Assembly (NCBI RefSeq): GCF_003725995.1
Contig: NZ_QIBX01000004.1
Location: 1 to 64,000 of the forward strand
Length of the DNA stretch: 64,000 bases
Reading direction: 5' to 3'
Source: Slackia equolifaciens
Lineage (GTDB): Bacteria > Actinomycetota > Coriobacteriia > Coriobacteriales > Eggerthellaceae
Positions 35,390 to 43,624 of the stretch are shown here, one piece after another. The translations under genes were made by a program, and so were the position numbers. Under the pieces are notes generated by a model that was given only the letters and a program-made list of their open reading frames with translations, had not been told where the DNA came from and made no database searches. Positions within the stretch are counted from its first letter, which is position 1; every line of letters begins with the position of its first letter.

Positions 35390-35418
35390 TTGTATAGCTT
35401 TCTATTTAATGCTATACA
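35390..35418 (+). promoter_or_regulatory. Toxin-antitoxin promoter overlapped by a palindrome
   Basis: TTGTAT (35390-35395) and TATACA (35413-35418) are spaced by 17 bases. Both sit in the arms of a perfect inverted repeat, TGTATAGC ... GCTATACA (35391-35398 and 35411-35418). Binding of the antitoxin here would block both promoter boxes. Confidence 0.65.
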
Positions 35419-35455
35419 TAAAGGAGACGATTGAGACGCCAGCAAAGGAGGCGCC

Positions 35456-35893
35456 ATGTCGAGTCAGTCGCTAGTAGGAGCTCCCATAACCGCCCAAAAC
35501 GAGCCGTCCGCCGCGAGCCGGACGTCGCACCAGGCCCAGATGAATGTGCGCATGGATGCGGCGCTGAAGGCAAGTGGAGATGCGGCCTTAGCTCAAGCGG
35601 GATACACCCCTTCTGCCGCCGTACGCGCGCTCTGGGCATTCGCCGCGACTCACGCTGCCGTACCGCAGGAAATAACCTCTCTCTTGGATTCGGCGGAATC
35701 TGCCGCAAAAGATGAAGCGGACAATCGTGCCGCCCATCGGCTGGCCCTTGTCGAAAAGGGCCCGCGCGCCATCGCGTCTTTCATGCATCGTTTCAATGCA
35801 GGTGCCCCAGTCGCCTGCAGCGGGTATGAATCCGATGATGACCTTCTCTTCGAAGCCCTAACTGAGCGCATGCGCGAACGGGGGACGCTATGA
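35456..35893 (+). CDS. Probable antitoxin (RelB/DinJ-like N-terminus)
   Basis: This 145-residue protein contains MNVRMDAALKASGDAALAQAGYTPSAAVRALW (split here over residues about 24-55), a ribbon-helix-helix pattern like RelB/DinJ antitoxins. The C-terminal part is acidic and would bind the toxin. ATG 35456 follows AAGGAGG. Its end overlaps the PIN toxin gene by ATGA. The pairing of a RelB/DinJ-type head with a PIN toxin is a little unusual. Confidence 0.75.
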   Translation: MSSQSLVGAPITAQNEPSAASRTSHQAQMNVRMDAALKASGDAALAQAGYTPSAAVRALWAFAATHAAVPQEITSLLDSAESAAKDEADNRAAHRLALVEKGPRAIASFMHRFNAGAPVACSGYESDDDLLFEALTERMRERGTL

Positions 35894-36381
35894 AGGGCGC
35901 ACTATCATTCCTCCTTGACACCAATGTGTGGATGGACCATTACCTGGCAAGACCGCAAAGAGCAAACCCCGCGACGCGCCTCTTGCGCCAGGCCGCTCAA
36001 TGCGAGCACGTGGCGTTGTTTTACGCCCCCACCACCGCCAAGGATGTTTTCTTTCTCCTGGAGAGAACGCTCAAAACAACGGCCCGCTCCGAAGACGCAG
36101 AGCTGCCGGAAGGCGCAGCGGAAGCGGCACGTGAAGTAGCGTGGGCTTGCATAGATAACATGAGCGAATTGGCAACGACGGCTCCCATCGATGAGAGCGA
36201 GCTGTGGATAGCACGCAAATTCAGACGCGACCACGGCGATTTCGAAGACAACCTCATCATTGCCGCCGGGGAACGCGCCAACGTAGACTACATTGTTACG
36301 AGCGATAGGCAGCTTCTCGCCCACTTACCGGCAATAGCCATAACGCCGCAACGGGCCTGTGAGCTTATCGGACAACGCTAG
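35890..36381 (+). CDS. PIN-domain toxin (VapC-like ribonuclease)
   Basis: This 163-residue PIN protein has the first acidic residue in FLLDTNVWMD (about residues 8-17), a second cluster in HGDFEDNLIIAAGE and a third in VTSDRQLL. Such toxins cleave RNA and are neutralised by the antitoxin encoded just before. The start codon overlaps the antitoxin stop, so the two are translationally coupled. Confidence 0.85.
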   Translation: MKGALSFLLDTNVWMDHYLARPQRANPATRLLRQAAQCEHVALFYAPTTAKDVFFLLERTLKTTARSEDAELPEGAAEAAREVAWACIDNMSELATTAPIDESELWIARKFRRDHGDFEDNLIIAAGERANVDYIVTSDRQLLAHLPAIAITPQRACELIGQR

Positions 36382-36441
36382 GCGCCTCGCGATAATCCCC
36401 AGCTGAAAATCAACCGCGTGTTTAACCGCGATTGTGCGCAT

Positions 36442-36474
36442 AAAAAAGGGGCTTCGTAGCCCGACGCCCCCTTC
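36442..36474 (-). terminator. Terminator of iorAB
   Basis: GGGGC (36448-36452) and GCCCC (36466-36470) form a stem with inner pairing. On the minus strand it is followed by TTTTTT, downstream of the iorB stop. Confidence 0.75.
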
Positions 36475-36552
36475 AATACTCCGCCGCTTAATCAGCCGCC
36501 TAAGCGAGCAACGCCTTGACGACAGGTATCACACCCTGGATGGTTTTTGCCC

Positions 36553-37287
36553 CTAAGCAAGCAATGCCTCTACCGCATCGATGGTGGCGAGGTTCATATC
36601 TTTGAACCGCGGCTTCACACAAGCAGCCACGGCGTCCTTGAATTCCTGCAGGGTGAGGCCGAGTACGCCCGCATGCACGGCAACAGTAAGCAGCACGATG
36701 TTGAGCGTTCTGGCGTTGCCGATGCGATCGAGGATGGGAGCCTCGTTCACCACGTAAAGCGTGCTGATGGACGGGGCGGCTTCCTGAGCGCTCTTCTGGT
36801 CCGGCATGAGAAACGATCCTGAATCAGTGGGGTTGATACAAGACGCGCCCCCCTGACGCTCCTCGCATGCAGGCTCGGGTTCGACGCGTGCGACCTCTTT
36901 CACGCAGGCCGCCTTCACCCGCAACGCCTCAAGCATGGCGCTCGCCTCGTAGGGCTCTTTGGAGAGCGACGCCGTCACAGGCTGCACGACGCGCGATGCC
37001 GTCACCATCACGCCGCCGGGCCTCAGGATACGCGCCATGCGCACGCCCTCGCCAGGCTCGAACGCAATAAGCATGTCGGCACAGCCTTCCGACACCAGAG
37101 GTGCCGCCGCCTGCTCGCCGCAATCGCCCATGCGTACGTGGCTCACCACGCTGCCGCCGCGCTGCGCCATGCCGATGGTCTCAGCGGTGCGCACGTGCCA
37201 GCCGCGCGCCTGGGCGGCCTGCGCCAGAGTCTTCGCTGCAAGCACCGTGCCTTGCCCGCCGATTCCCGTAAGCACTATGTTCTTCAT
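36553..37287 (-). CDS. iorB: Indolepyruvate:ferredoxin oxidoreductase, beta subunit
   Basis: This 244-residue protein begins MKNIVLTGIGGQGTVLAAKT, the hallmark of the gamma-type domain of 2-oxoacid:ferredoxin oxidoreductases, followed by TIGMAQRGGSVVSHVRMG. With IorA it oxidatively decarboxylates aryl 2-oxoacids to aryl-acyl-CoA, reducing ferredoxin. ATG 37287 overlaps the iorA stop by ATGA. A segment at about residues 130-165 (EPEPACEERQGGASCINP and beyond) is longer than in most relatives. Confidence 0.92.
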   Translation of the reverse strand: MKNIVLTGIGGQGTVLAAKTLAQAAQARGWHVRTAETIGMAQRGGSVVSHVRMGDCGEQAAAPLVSEGCADMLIAFEPGEGVRMARILRPGGVMVTASRVVQPVTASLSKEPYEASAMLEALRVKAACVKEVARVEPEPACEERQGGASCINPTDSGSFLMPDQKSAQEAAPSISTLYVVNEAPILDRIGNARTLNIVLLTVAVHAGVLGLTLQEFKDAVAACVKPRFKDMNLATIDAVEALLA

Positions 37288-39806
37288 TGCGCATCCTCCT
37301 TGGAATCGGCAGTCGCCTTGATACAGTCGAACGGGCAGACCTGGGTGCACAGGCCGCAGCCGGTGCAGAGCGTGGGATCAACCGTTGCGACGCCTGGACG
37401 TTTGCGCGCTCCTTCGCTTACCTCGCGTGCGCCATGCACGTCAAAGCCGATGGCCGGGCATCCGATGCTCGTGATGCACTTCTTGCACCCCGTGCAGGCC
37501 TCGGTATCGATGGTCACGGGTGCTTTGGGCTTCACCAAGTTCACGCACGGCGCACGGAAGATAACGGCCGATATCCCCTCGTGCTCGAGCGCGTGCGCCA
37601 CCGCGTCAACGCTTTCTTGCAGGTGATGCGGGTTGGCGTGCTCGATGCACTTCACGCCCAGCGTCTCAAGCGTCGTCTCGATGGAAAGCGGCTCGCTCAT
37701 CGTGCCCATGAGCGTGCGCCCGATGCCGGGATGCGGCTGACCGCCGGTCATGGCCGTGGTGGAATTGTCCAGCACGCACACGCAGATGTCGTGCCCGTTG
37801 TAGGCAGCGTTGGCAACACCCGTCATGCCGCTGGCGAAAAACGTCGAATCGCCCACGAATGCAAGCTGCTTGACGCCCGGCTCCACCGTGCCCAAGCCCT
37901 GCGCCATCGTGATGCCGGCTCCCATGCACAGGCACGTATCCACCGCGTCGAGCGGCTGGGCGTTGCCCAAGGTGTAGCAGCCGATATCGCCCGAGAACAC
38001 GGCCTTCACGCGCATCGCGCGAACTGCCTGCTTAGCGGCGTAGAACGCGCCACGATGAGGGCATCCGGCACACAGCACGGGCGGACGCACGGGAAGCTTC
38101 GCGTTCGGGGCAGCCTTCAGATGGTCGATACGTTCATCCAGGCGCGCGATGCGGCGTACCGCGAGCTCATCCTCAAGTTCGTCGCCGGCAAAGCCGCGCG
38201 CCTCAAGCTCCAGCGCGTCGAATTGACACCGCAATACTTCAACGGCGGATTCCACCGTGTTTTCGCCTACCCCATGGCAGGCGCCACTGCGGCGCCCTTC
38301 CACACGCACGACGGAAAGCCCCGACGCCGCACGCAGGCCCATGAGGCGCACGAACTCATCCTCAAGCACATGGTCGAGTTCCTCGAACACGATGATATGG
38401 TCCACGCGATCAGCGAAAGCGCTCGCACGCTCCAGAGGGAACGGGAACGGCGTTCCCACCTGCAGAAACTCATACGGAATGGAGCCGTATAGGCGGCTTC
38501 GCTCCTCCGTGGCGGGGTCTTGTGCAATCATCGCAAGCGCCTCGCGCACATAGGCGGTCGACACACCGCCGCACACGATGCCGAGCGTTTTGGCGGAGAA
38601 ATCGGCATGCGCGGCCGCATTCGGCGAAGCGTCGGATGACGTGGAGCGTTCTGCGTCATCGCCCGACGTCGTTGCAACTTCCGCACCGGCATCCAACGCA
38701 GCAAAGCCGCACGCGTCAGTGCCCGATTCGATGGGATTGAATCGGGCAAGGTTGCACGGAGACGTCAGCTCAGGCGCAGGAACCATGCCTGCACGCTCAT
38801 CGGGACGTATCTTCTCCATTGTGGCGATGAGCTCCGCTCGCTCCTTATCGTCTTCTGCCGCACCCTTAGACTCAGCTTGGCTATCAGGATTGGCAAGCGC
38901 TTCACCTTCGTGAGAGCCAGGGAGAGCATCGCTTCTGCGCGAGCCGTCCATCGCCCATTCATGCAGGTCAACCGCCGCTGCGGGCAGCAAGTAATCGGGC
39001 AAGAGGTCGGCCGGATTCGTGCCGATGCCCTCATGGGCGGCCGCACCCATGCACATGAAAGTGCACTCATCATCGCCAAAGCTCTCGCCTGCATCGACAA
39101 ACGCCCTAACCGGCTCCCCGTTCTCGCTGACCTGCGTTCCGGAGAATTCCGCCTCGATCCATTTGAGACGCTCGTTGACTTCGCGATGCCCCTCGGCGGC
39201 GCGACGCGGGAAAATCACCCATCGGGTGTCATCCTTCTTGAAACCCTTTGCCGGACGCGCATGCGTCACGTCAGCCACCTCCACGAACGTGGACGAATGG
39301 CACACGCGCGTAGTGGCGCGCAGAATGACCGGCGTGCGATAGCGCTCGGACAGGTTAAACGCCGCACGCATCATCTCGATGCCTTGCTCGATGTTTTCAG
39401 GGTCGAGCACCGGCACCTTGGCGAAAGCCGCGAACCGGCGCGTGTCCTGCTCGGTCTGAGAGGAAATGGGGCCCGGATCGTCAGCCACATATAGCACGCA
39501 GCCGCCTTCGATGCCCACGTAATTCAAGCTCATAAGCGCGTCGCTGGCCACATTGAGGCCCACCTGCTTGCACGTGAACAACGTGCGCGCGCCGGCGTAC
39601 GATGCGCCCGCCGCCAATTCCAACGCCGCCTTCTCGTTGGTGGACCACTCCACGTGAACGCCCTGCGCGCTGCCGTCGGCCACGCGCGCGGCGATCGTCT
39701 CGATGAGCTCGCTGGAAGGCGTGCCGGGATAGCCCGCTACCACGCCCACGCCCGCTTCAAGCGCCGCGCACGCGAACGCCTCGTTTCCCATCAGCAGTTT
39801 CTTCAT
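37284..39806 (-). CDS. iorA: Indolepyruvate:ferredoxin oxidoreductase, alpha subunit with a large insertion
   Basis: This 840-residue protein is well above the usual 600 or so. The N-terminal thiamin-type domain has AGYPGTPSSELIE (24-36). The C-terminal TPP-binding part has CAGCPHRGAFYAAK and GDIGCYTLGN, and two 4Fe-4S sites close the protein (CTGCKKCITSIGCP and CTGCGLCTQVCP). Between about residues 225 and 405 lies an acidic, Ala/Ser-rich stretch with low complexity that I do not recognise; the usual domain resumes at LGIVCGGVSTAYVREAL. ATG 39806 follows AAAGGAGG. The enzyme supplies aryl-acetyl-CoA and reduced ferredoxin from amino-acid-derived oxoacids. Confidence 0.92.
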   Translation of the reverse strand: MKKLLMGNEAFACAALEAGVGVVAGYPGTPSSELIETIAARVADGSAQGVHVEWSTNEKAALELAAGASYAGARTLFTCKQVGLNVASDALMSLNYVGIEGGCVLYVADDPGPISSQTEQDTRRFAAFAKVPVLDPENIEQGIEMMRAAFNLSERYRTPVILRATTRVCHSSTFVEVADVTHARPAKGFKKDDTRWVIFPRRAAEGHREVNERLKWIEAEFSGTQVSENGEPVRAFVDAGESFGDDECTFMCMGAAAHEGIGTNPADLLPDYLLPAAAVDLHEWAMDGSRRSDALPGSHEGEALANPDSQAESKGAAEDDKERAELIATMEKIRPDERAGMVPAPELTSPCNLARFNPIESGTDACGFAALDAGAEVATTSGDDAERSTSSDASPNAAAHADFSAKTLGIVCGGVSTAYVREALAMIAQDPATEERSRLYGSIPYEFLQVGTPFPFPLERASAFADRVDHIIVFEELDHVLEDEFVRLMGLRAASGLSVVRVEGRRSGACHGVGENTVESAVEVLRCQFDALELEARGFAGDELEDELAVRRIARLDERIDHLKAAPNAKLPVRPPVLCAGCPHRGAFYAAKQAVRAMRVKAVFSGDIGCYTLGNAQPLDAVDTCLCMGAGITMAQGLGTVEPGVKQLAFVGDSTFFASGMTGVANAAYNGHDICVCVLDNSTTAMTGGQPHPGIGRTLMGTMSEPLSIETTLETLGVKCIEHANPHHLQESVDAVAHALEHEGISAVIFRAPCVNLVKPKAPVTIDTEACTGCKKCITSIGCPAIGFDVHGAREVSEGARKRPGVATVDPTLCTGCGLCTQVCPFDCIKATADSKEDAQ

Positions 39807-39900
39807 TGGGACCTCCTTTGCATCGGCCCGCATCGCAGCGCATCCGGAGTAATTCGAGCCGGCGCAGAACAGTTCAATTGCTCTATTGTAGGCGAAACAG

Positions 39901-39942
39901 AAAAGCCGCCGAGGCTCGCAAGCCCCGACGGCCGAATTGTTC
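39901..39942 (-). terminator. Terminator of the sirtuin operon
   Basis: GCCGCCGAGG and CCCCGACGGC-like arms are preceded by AAAA, giving stem plus T-run on the minus strand. The sequence is strikingly similar to the terminator at 43536-43579, on the other side of the sirtuin/Rrf2 module. Confidence 0.75.
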
Positions 39943-39971
39943 ATGCGGATGAAACGGATGCGGCAGCTCTC

Positions 39972-40937
39972 CTATCTTCCCAGGCGCTTACGCACATCGC
40001 GCAGCACCTGAGCGATATCGGCCACAATGACCGAACCTTTATCGGACAGCTGCTTGGGGAGGTAATCGTATTTGTCGTTCACCGCGATGTAGAACGCATC
40101 GGGCAAGCCCAGCGTCAAATTCCAGAACGGCTCCTGGATGAACATGGGCGTCAGGCGTCCTACGCCCAACTCGATAAACAGCATGCGACGGCTGGCGTTT
40201 TCCTGCACATAGCGCGACACCTTTTCATACTCGGCTTCGTATCTCCGCCCCTGCAAAAGATTGCCATAGCCACGCACCCACGGGAACGCCTCCGCCCCGC
40301 AATGCGGGCAACAAGGAATCATATCCTCCGGCACCGAAGTTCCCTCGCCCATCGCCTCTATCATGCGGTTCACCGGGCCAACCGCATCCCACAAGTAATC
40401 CGTACAGCAGCGCGAACACTGAAAGAATCGATGGTCGCCTTGGATCTCCGATACCTTTTCCTCAAGAAATGCTTTCACGAACTGCGTATCTTGATTGGTG
40501 GTCACAACGTGAAAGTCGCGGCCGTCAAGAATCGCGGCAAGGTCATGGTAGGGAGCGCGTATCGGAGCCGACTGCGTAGTGTGGAGGAAGGTGGCAAGGT
40601 ATCCCCAAAATTCGCCGCGATCGTCCCACCGGTGAGACATGCCGTCGAACGCCCCGTTGAACCCGTACTTTTCGGCGAACTTGCCGAAGTATTTCTTGTA
40701 CGAGTCGTTGTTATCGTAGTAGAAGTCACCGCCACCCGCCGCCGAAAGGCCCGATGCGCCACCCACGAGAATGCAATCGGCCTCCTGCACATTGCGTGCG
40801 AACAAATCAATCTGCTCGTCATAGGAAAGCGGCGAAGGGCCCGCCAACTCGTAAGGCACCCCGCCGCGGGCATACACGCCGTAGTACTGCTCGTAATTTC
40901 GCTGGGCTTGAATCACCAATTCCTCGTAGAACGTCAC
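39972..40937 (-). CDS. Sirtuin-fold protein, class M (ADP-ribosyltransferase) type, paralogue 1
   Basis: This 321-residue Sir2-fold protein has the NAD-binding loop GGASGLSAAGG (59-69) and TTNQD (146-150) in place of TQNID. Its IQG (165-167) carries Gln where deacetylating sirtuins have the catalytic His. Zinc ligands are C174/C177 and C210/C213. An Asn followed 18 residues later by Gln (N148, Q166) is the pattern of macrodomain-linked sirtuins (SirTM), which ADP-ribosylate proteins. No macrodomain, GcvH-L or LplA2 gene, the usual partners, is present. GTG 40937 overlaps the previous stop (GTGA), so translation is coupled. Confidence 0.82.
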   Translation of the reverse strand: MTFYEELVIQAQRNYEQYYGVYARGGVPYELAGPSPLSYDEQIDLFARNVQEADCILVGGASGLSAAGGGDFYYDNNDSYKKYFGKFAEKYGFNGAFDGMSHRWDDRGEFWGYLATFLHTTQSAPIRAPYHDLAAILDGRDFHVVTTNQDTQFVKAFLEEKVSEIQGDHRFFQCSRCCTDYLWDAVGPVNRMIEAMGEGTSVPEDMIPCCPHCGAEAFPWVRGYGNLLQGRRYEAEYEKVSRYVQENASRRMLFIELGVGRLTPMFIQEPFWNLTLGLPDAFYIAVNDKYDYLPKQLSDKGSVIVADIAQVLRDVRKRLGR

Positions 40938-41878
40938 GCGTCTTGCTCCTTTGTCTCTTGTTCATTCGTCAGCATGTCAAATACGTTGGCGATGTCGCCC
41001 GTCACGGTGAGCGACCGGCCCTCAAGTTGGCGCGGCTCCGATGCCTTGCCCATATTCACCCGCAGGTAGAACGCGTTGGGATTGGTACGGGTCATCTCCC
41101 AAAACGGAATTTCGATGATGCTCGGCGTCATGCCGCCTACCCCCAGCTCAAGAAACACCACCCGCCTGCCGCCCGCAAGCGCATCCGATACGAATCGCTC
41201 GTAGCGACGTTTCCCGTCGCGCCAGGCCTCACCCTCGAGAAATCCGTGGTCACGAACCCAGGGAGACCTGAGCCAACCACATTGAGGGCACCGCGGCAGA
41301 AGGTCAGAGGGCACTGCAACGCCATCATCCCCCATGGCATCGAGCATTGCGCGGGCCACGGGCAACGCGGACACCAGCTCGTCACAGCAGGGCTGGCAGC
41401 ATTGCAAAAAGCCGAAATCGCCCTGGAATAGCCATACGCTTTCACTCGGGAAGGCGCGGCGGACCTGGCCGTCGACATTGGTGGTAAGCACGAAATACTC
41501 TTTGCCATCGAGCAGCTTCGCGAGCTGGCGATAGGCACGACCCACAGGCGCGTTCTGCAGATATGCGATATAGGCGGCCAGAAAGCCCCAGCGCTCCTCG
41601 TTGGTGGCATACAGATGGTAGAAGCCGTCCATCAGCGATGAGAACCCGTGCGCCCGCTCGAATTTGGCAAAGGGGCAATCAAAGGCAGCCGAGCGCCCGT
41701 AGTGGTCGTAGCCGCAGGCGGTGGACATGCCCGACCCAATGCCACACACCACCATATCGGCATCCGCGAGCACATTGCCCGCTTGTTCGACTTGGCGCGC
41801 AAACGTCGCCTTGTCCACCGCAGGAGGGGCGGCGTTGGCACTTAAGTGCTGGGCATAGAGCCCCATGAGGCGGCTCAT
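40934..41878 (-). CDS. Sirtuin-fold protein, class M type, paralogue 2
   Basis: This 314-residue paralogue has a glycine-rich loop GIGSGMSTACG (46-56), TTNVD (132-136) and FQG (151-153), again with Gln in place of the catalytic His (N134, Q152). Zinc ligands are in CCQPCC (160-165) and a later CPQC. ATG 41878 overlaps the stop of the upstream paralogue by ATGA, which supports this start over the longer frame. Protein modification by ADP-ribosylation is inferred from the residue pattern. Confidence 0.82.
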   Translation of the reverse strand: MSRLMGLYAQHLSANAAPPAVDKATFARQVEQAGNVLADADMVVCGIGSGMSTACGYDHYGRSAAFDCPFAKFERAHGFSSLMDGFYHLYATNEERWGFLAAYIAYLQNAPVGRAYRQLAKLLDGKEYFVLTTNVDGQVRRAFPSESVWLFQGDFGFLQCCQPCCDELVSALPVARAMLDAMGDDGVAVPSDLLPRCPQCGWLRSPWVRDHGFLEGEAWRDGKRRYERFVSDALAGGRRVVFLELGVGGMTPSIIEIPFWEMTRTNPNAFYLRVNMGKASEPRQLEGRSLTVTGDIANVFDMLTNEQETKEQDA

Positions 41879-42885
41879 AGGCGCACCTCGCCGACACGGG
41901 CGAACCCCTGCGTCTCGCCCGATTGAGGTGCAGGGCCTTCGCTCGCGAGCTCGCATAATGCCGAAAGCGCCTCACTCAAGTCGCCCTCAACCGACGCGAT
42001 GCGGGCCGCAGGAATCGCGGGAAGAATCGCCGGTTCGCGGTTGACCACAACATACGATGAGTTCGGAGCCGCTTCGGCGAACGCCATAAGCGGTCGCTTG
42101 ATAGCAAGATTGCGTTGTCCCATACCTAGCTCAAGAATGAGGATTCGCTCGTTTTTGTACGCTTCGAGAAACGAGCGGAAGCGCGCTTGCTGCCGCTGGA
42201 ACAAGGAGGTGCGGGCGAGCGCGCCCGTGTCGTCAACGGCCGCATCAAGCGGGGCGCCGCAATACGGACACCGCGGAATAAGCGCCTCGGGCACCTCGAT
42301 GAAGTTGCATGCCCCGGCGAGGCGTTGTCCGCGCGTTGCGCCCTGCGCTTCCGAGCCTCGCCCATCGCTTGCGTCCTGAGCCCTCGAAGCGCGTTGCGCC
42401 ATGCAATCCAAAACATGCTCGACAAAAGGCGAGGCGTCGTGATGTTCGTCGGAGCATATCGCCGAACAGCGCAGGCGCGCGAAACTTCCTTCCGTTTCAA
42501 ACAGCCCATCCGCATCGAATCCCGCACGTTCGAAACGCCCGTTGCAGTTGCACGTTATCACGAAGCGCGGCTTCTCCCGCGTAAGCGCGTCAAGGGCCCG
42601 CATGGCGAAAGAAGGCCGATACGACAGCCATCCGTATTCGACGAGGCGCGCCAGATATGCCCAGCGCGTCCGCCAGCTAGGCCATTGGGCCGCAAGCCCC
42701 TGCAGTATGCTGGTCAGGCCGAACATGCGATTGAAATCGCCGAACGTCCGCATGAATTCCCGATCGCAGGCGAATTGATTGTACCCATCGGCAAGATCGA
42801 AACCGTTGCTCGCCGCCACAACCACCGCATCAGCATCGTGAAGCATGGACGCCACACGATCAACGCCCCGGTTGCCTCCGTCCAC
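41875..42885 (-). CDS. Sirtuin-fold protein, diverged, paralogue 3 (first in operon)
   Basis: This 336-residue protein has the same fold and C-terminal segments (ILILELGMGQRNLAIKRPLM, compare FIELGVGRLTPMFIQEPFW in paralogue 1) but weak catalytic motifs. The glycine loop reads AASNGFDLADG, TTNxD is TCNCN (111-115) and the QG position reads TEG. Zinc-type cysteines remain (CSAICS and CPYC). It may be inactive and serve as a partner or substrate-binding subunit for the other two. GTG 42885 follows AAAGGA. It is the first gene of the operon, behind a promoter with a palindromic operator. Confidence 0.78.
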   Translation of the reverse strand: MDGGNRGVDRVASMLHDADAVVVAASNGFDLADGYNQFACDREFMRTFGDFNRMFGLTSILQGLAAQWPSWRTRWAYLARLVEYGWLSYRPSFAMRALDALTREKPRFVITCNCNGRFERAGFDADGLFETEGSFARLRCSAICSDEHHDASPFVEHVLDCMAQRASRAQDASDGRGSEAQGATRGQRLAGACNFIEVPEALIPRCPYCGAPLDAAVDDTGALARTSLFQRQQARFRSFLEAYKNERILILELGMGQRNLAIKRPLMAFAEAAPNSSYVVVNREPAILPAIPAARIASVEGDLSEALSALCELASEGPAPQSGETQGFARVGEVRL

Positions 42886-42901
42886 TTTTGCATTCCTTTC
42901 T

Positions 42902-42977
42902 GCTGTTATATTTTTTACAACAGCAGAATATCATGCAATGGGAGATGCAGCAAGGCTGTTATAATATTTTCAACAGC
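42902..42977. promoter_or_regulatory. Twin 23-bp palindromes in the sirtuin/Rrf2 divergent promoter
   Basis: Two matching dyads, GCTGTTATA...AACAGC, lie at 42902-42924 and 42955-42977, with starts 53 bases apart (about five helical turns). The first includes TATAAC on the minus strand, a -10 box for the sirtuin operon. The second includes TATAAT on the plus strand, a -10 box for the Rrf2 gene. The layout is that of an autoregulated divergent promoter repressed by the Rrf2 protein. Confidence 0.75.
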
Positions 42978-43068
42978 AATATGCAGGATGAGACTTCGCG
43001 ACGCCAATGCATTAAGAGACAGCAGGCGTGGAAGCGCGGCGGAGGCACCACAGCGGAAAGAAGGTCCA

Positions 43069-43494
43069 ATGGCACACTCGACAAAGCTCAGCGACGCCAT
43101 GCATATACTTGTGTTCATCGAAACCAACCCGAATGGCGATCTGACCAGCGACGCCATCGCGACAAGCCTCGCCTCCAACCCGTCATCGGTGCGCCAGATG
43201 ATGGGCAAGCTCAAACGCGCAGGCCTCATCTCGTGTGTGACCGGCCATGCACAGCCCGCACTTACGCGTCGGCCCGATGCCATCACGATGCTGGACGTGT
43301 ACCGCGCCGTGGAAGGCGACAAACCGCTCTTGCACCTGGACACGCACACCAATCCCGAATGCGGTCTGGGCGTGAACGTGCAGCTGGTGATCGGAGAAAG
43401 GTTCGGCGAGGTGCAGCAGGCGGCCGAACAGGCAATGGACCGCGTCACGCTCGCCCAGGTCATAGAGCAATACGAGCGTCGCATTGCGAAATAG
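43069..43494 (+). CDS. Rrf2-family transcriptional regulator
   Basis: This 141-residue protein has a winged-helix region (KLSDAMHILVFIETNPNGDL, SNPSSVRQMMGKLKRAGLIS) and the rest of the Rrf2 fold. It lacks the three-cysteine Fe-S cluster of IscR or NsrR; only two scattered cysteines are present (SCVTG and PECGLG). It may therefore sense something else, for example redox or a small ligand. ATG 43069 follows AAAGAAGG. The frame is open far upstream, but that extension overlaps the sirtuin gene and is not supported. Confidence 0.85.
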   Translation: MAHSTKLSDAMHILVFIETNPNGDLTSDAIATSLASNPSSVRQMMGKLKRAGLISCVTGHAQPALTRRPDAITMLDVYRAVEGDKPLLHLDTHTNPECGLGVNVQLVIGERFGEVQQAAEQAMDRVTLAQVIEQYERRIAK

Positions 43495-43535
43495 AGGAGG
43501 TACGCCCGACGGTCGAACCAATGTTCCGCGCAACA

Positions 43536-43579
43536 AAAAAGCCGCCGAGATCCGACAGGTCCCGACGGCGGAATTGGTC
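43536..43579 (-). terminator. Terminator of the nap/dms/torD operon
   Basis: AAAAA then GCCGCCGAGA ... TCCCGACGGCGG forms a stem with a T-run on the minus strand, just after the chaperone stop. It is near-identical in design to the terminator at 39901-39942. Confidence 0.78.
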
Positions 43580-43624
43580 GCGCGAGCGAAATGAGCGGGC
43601 GGACGCGCGCCCTTCGACACGCCC

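Noticed and set aside
39972-42885. Antiphage SIR2 defence system
   Set aside because: The proteins lack the effector domains and partners of known defence SIR2 systems, and the active-site Gln points to the class M group instead; a defence role is not excluded but is unsupported.
42187-43068. Upstream extension of the Rrf2 regulator
   Set aside because: It overlaps the divergent sirtuin gene and the promoter; only the C-terminal 141 codons form the Rrf2 fold.
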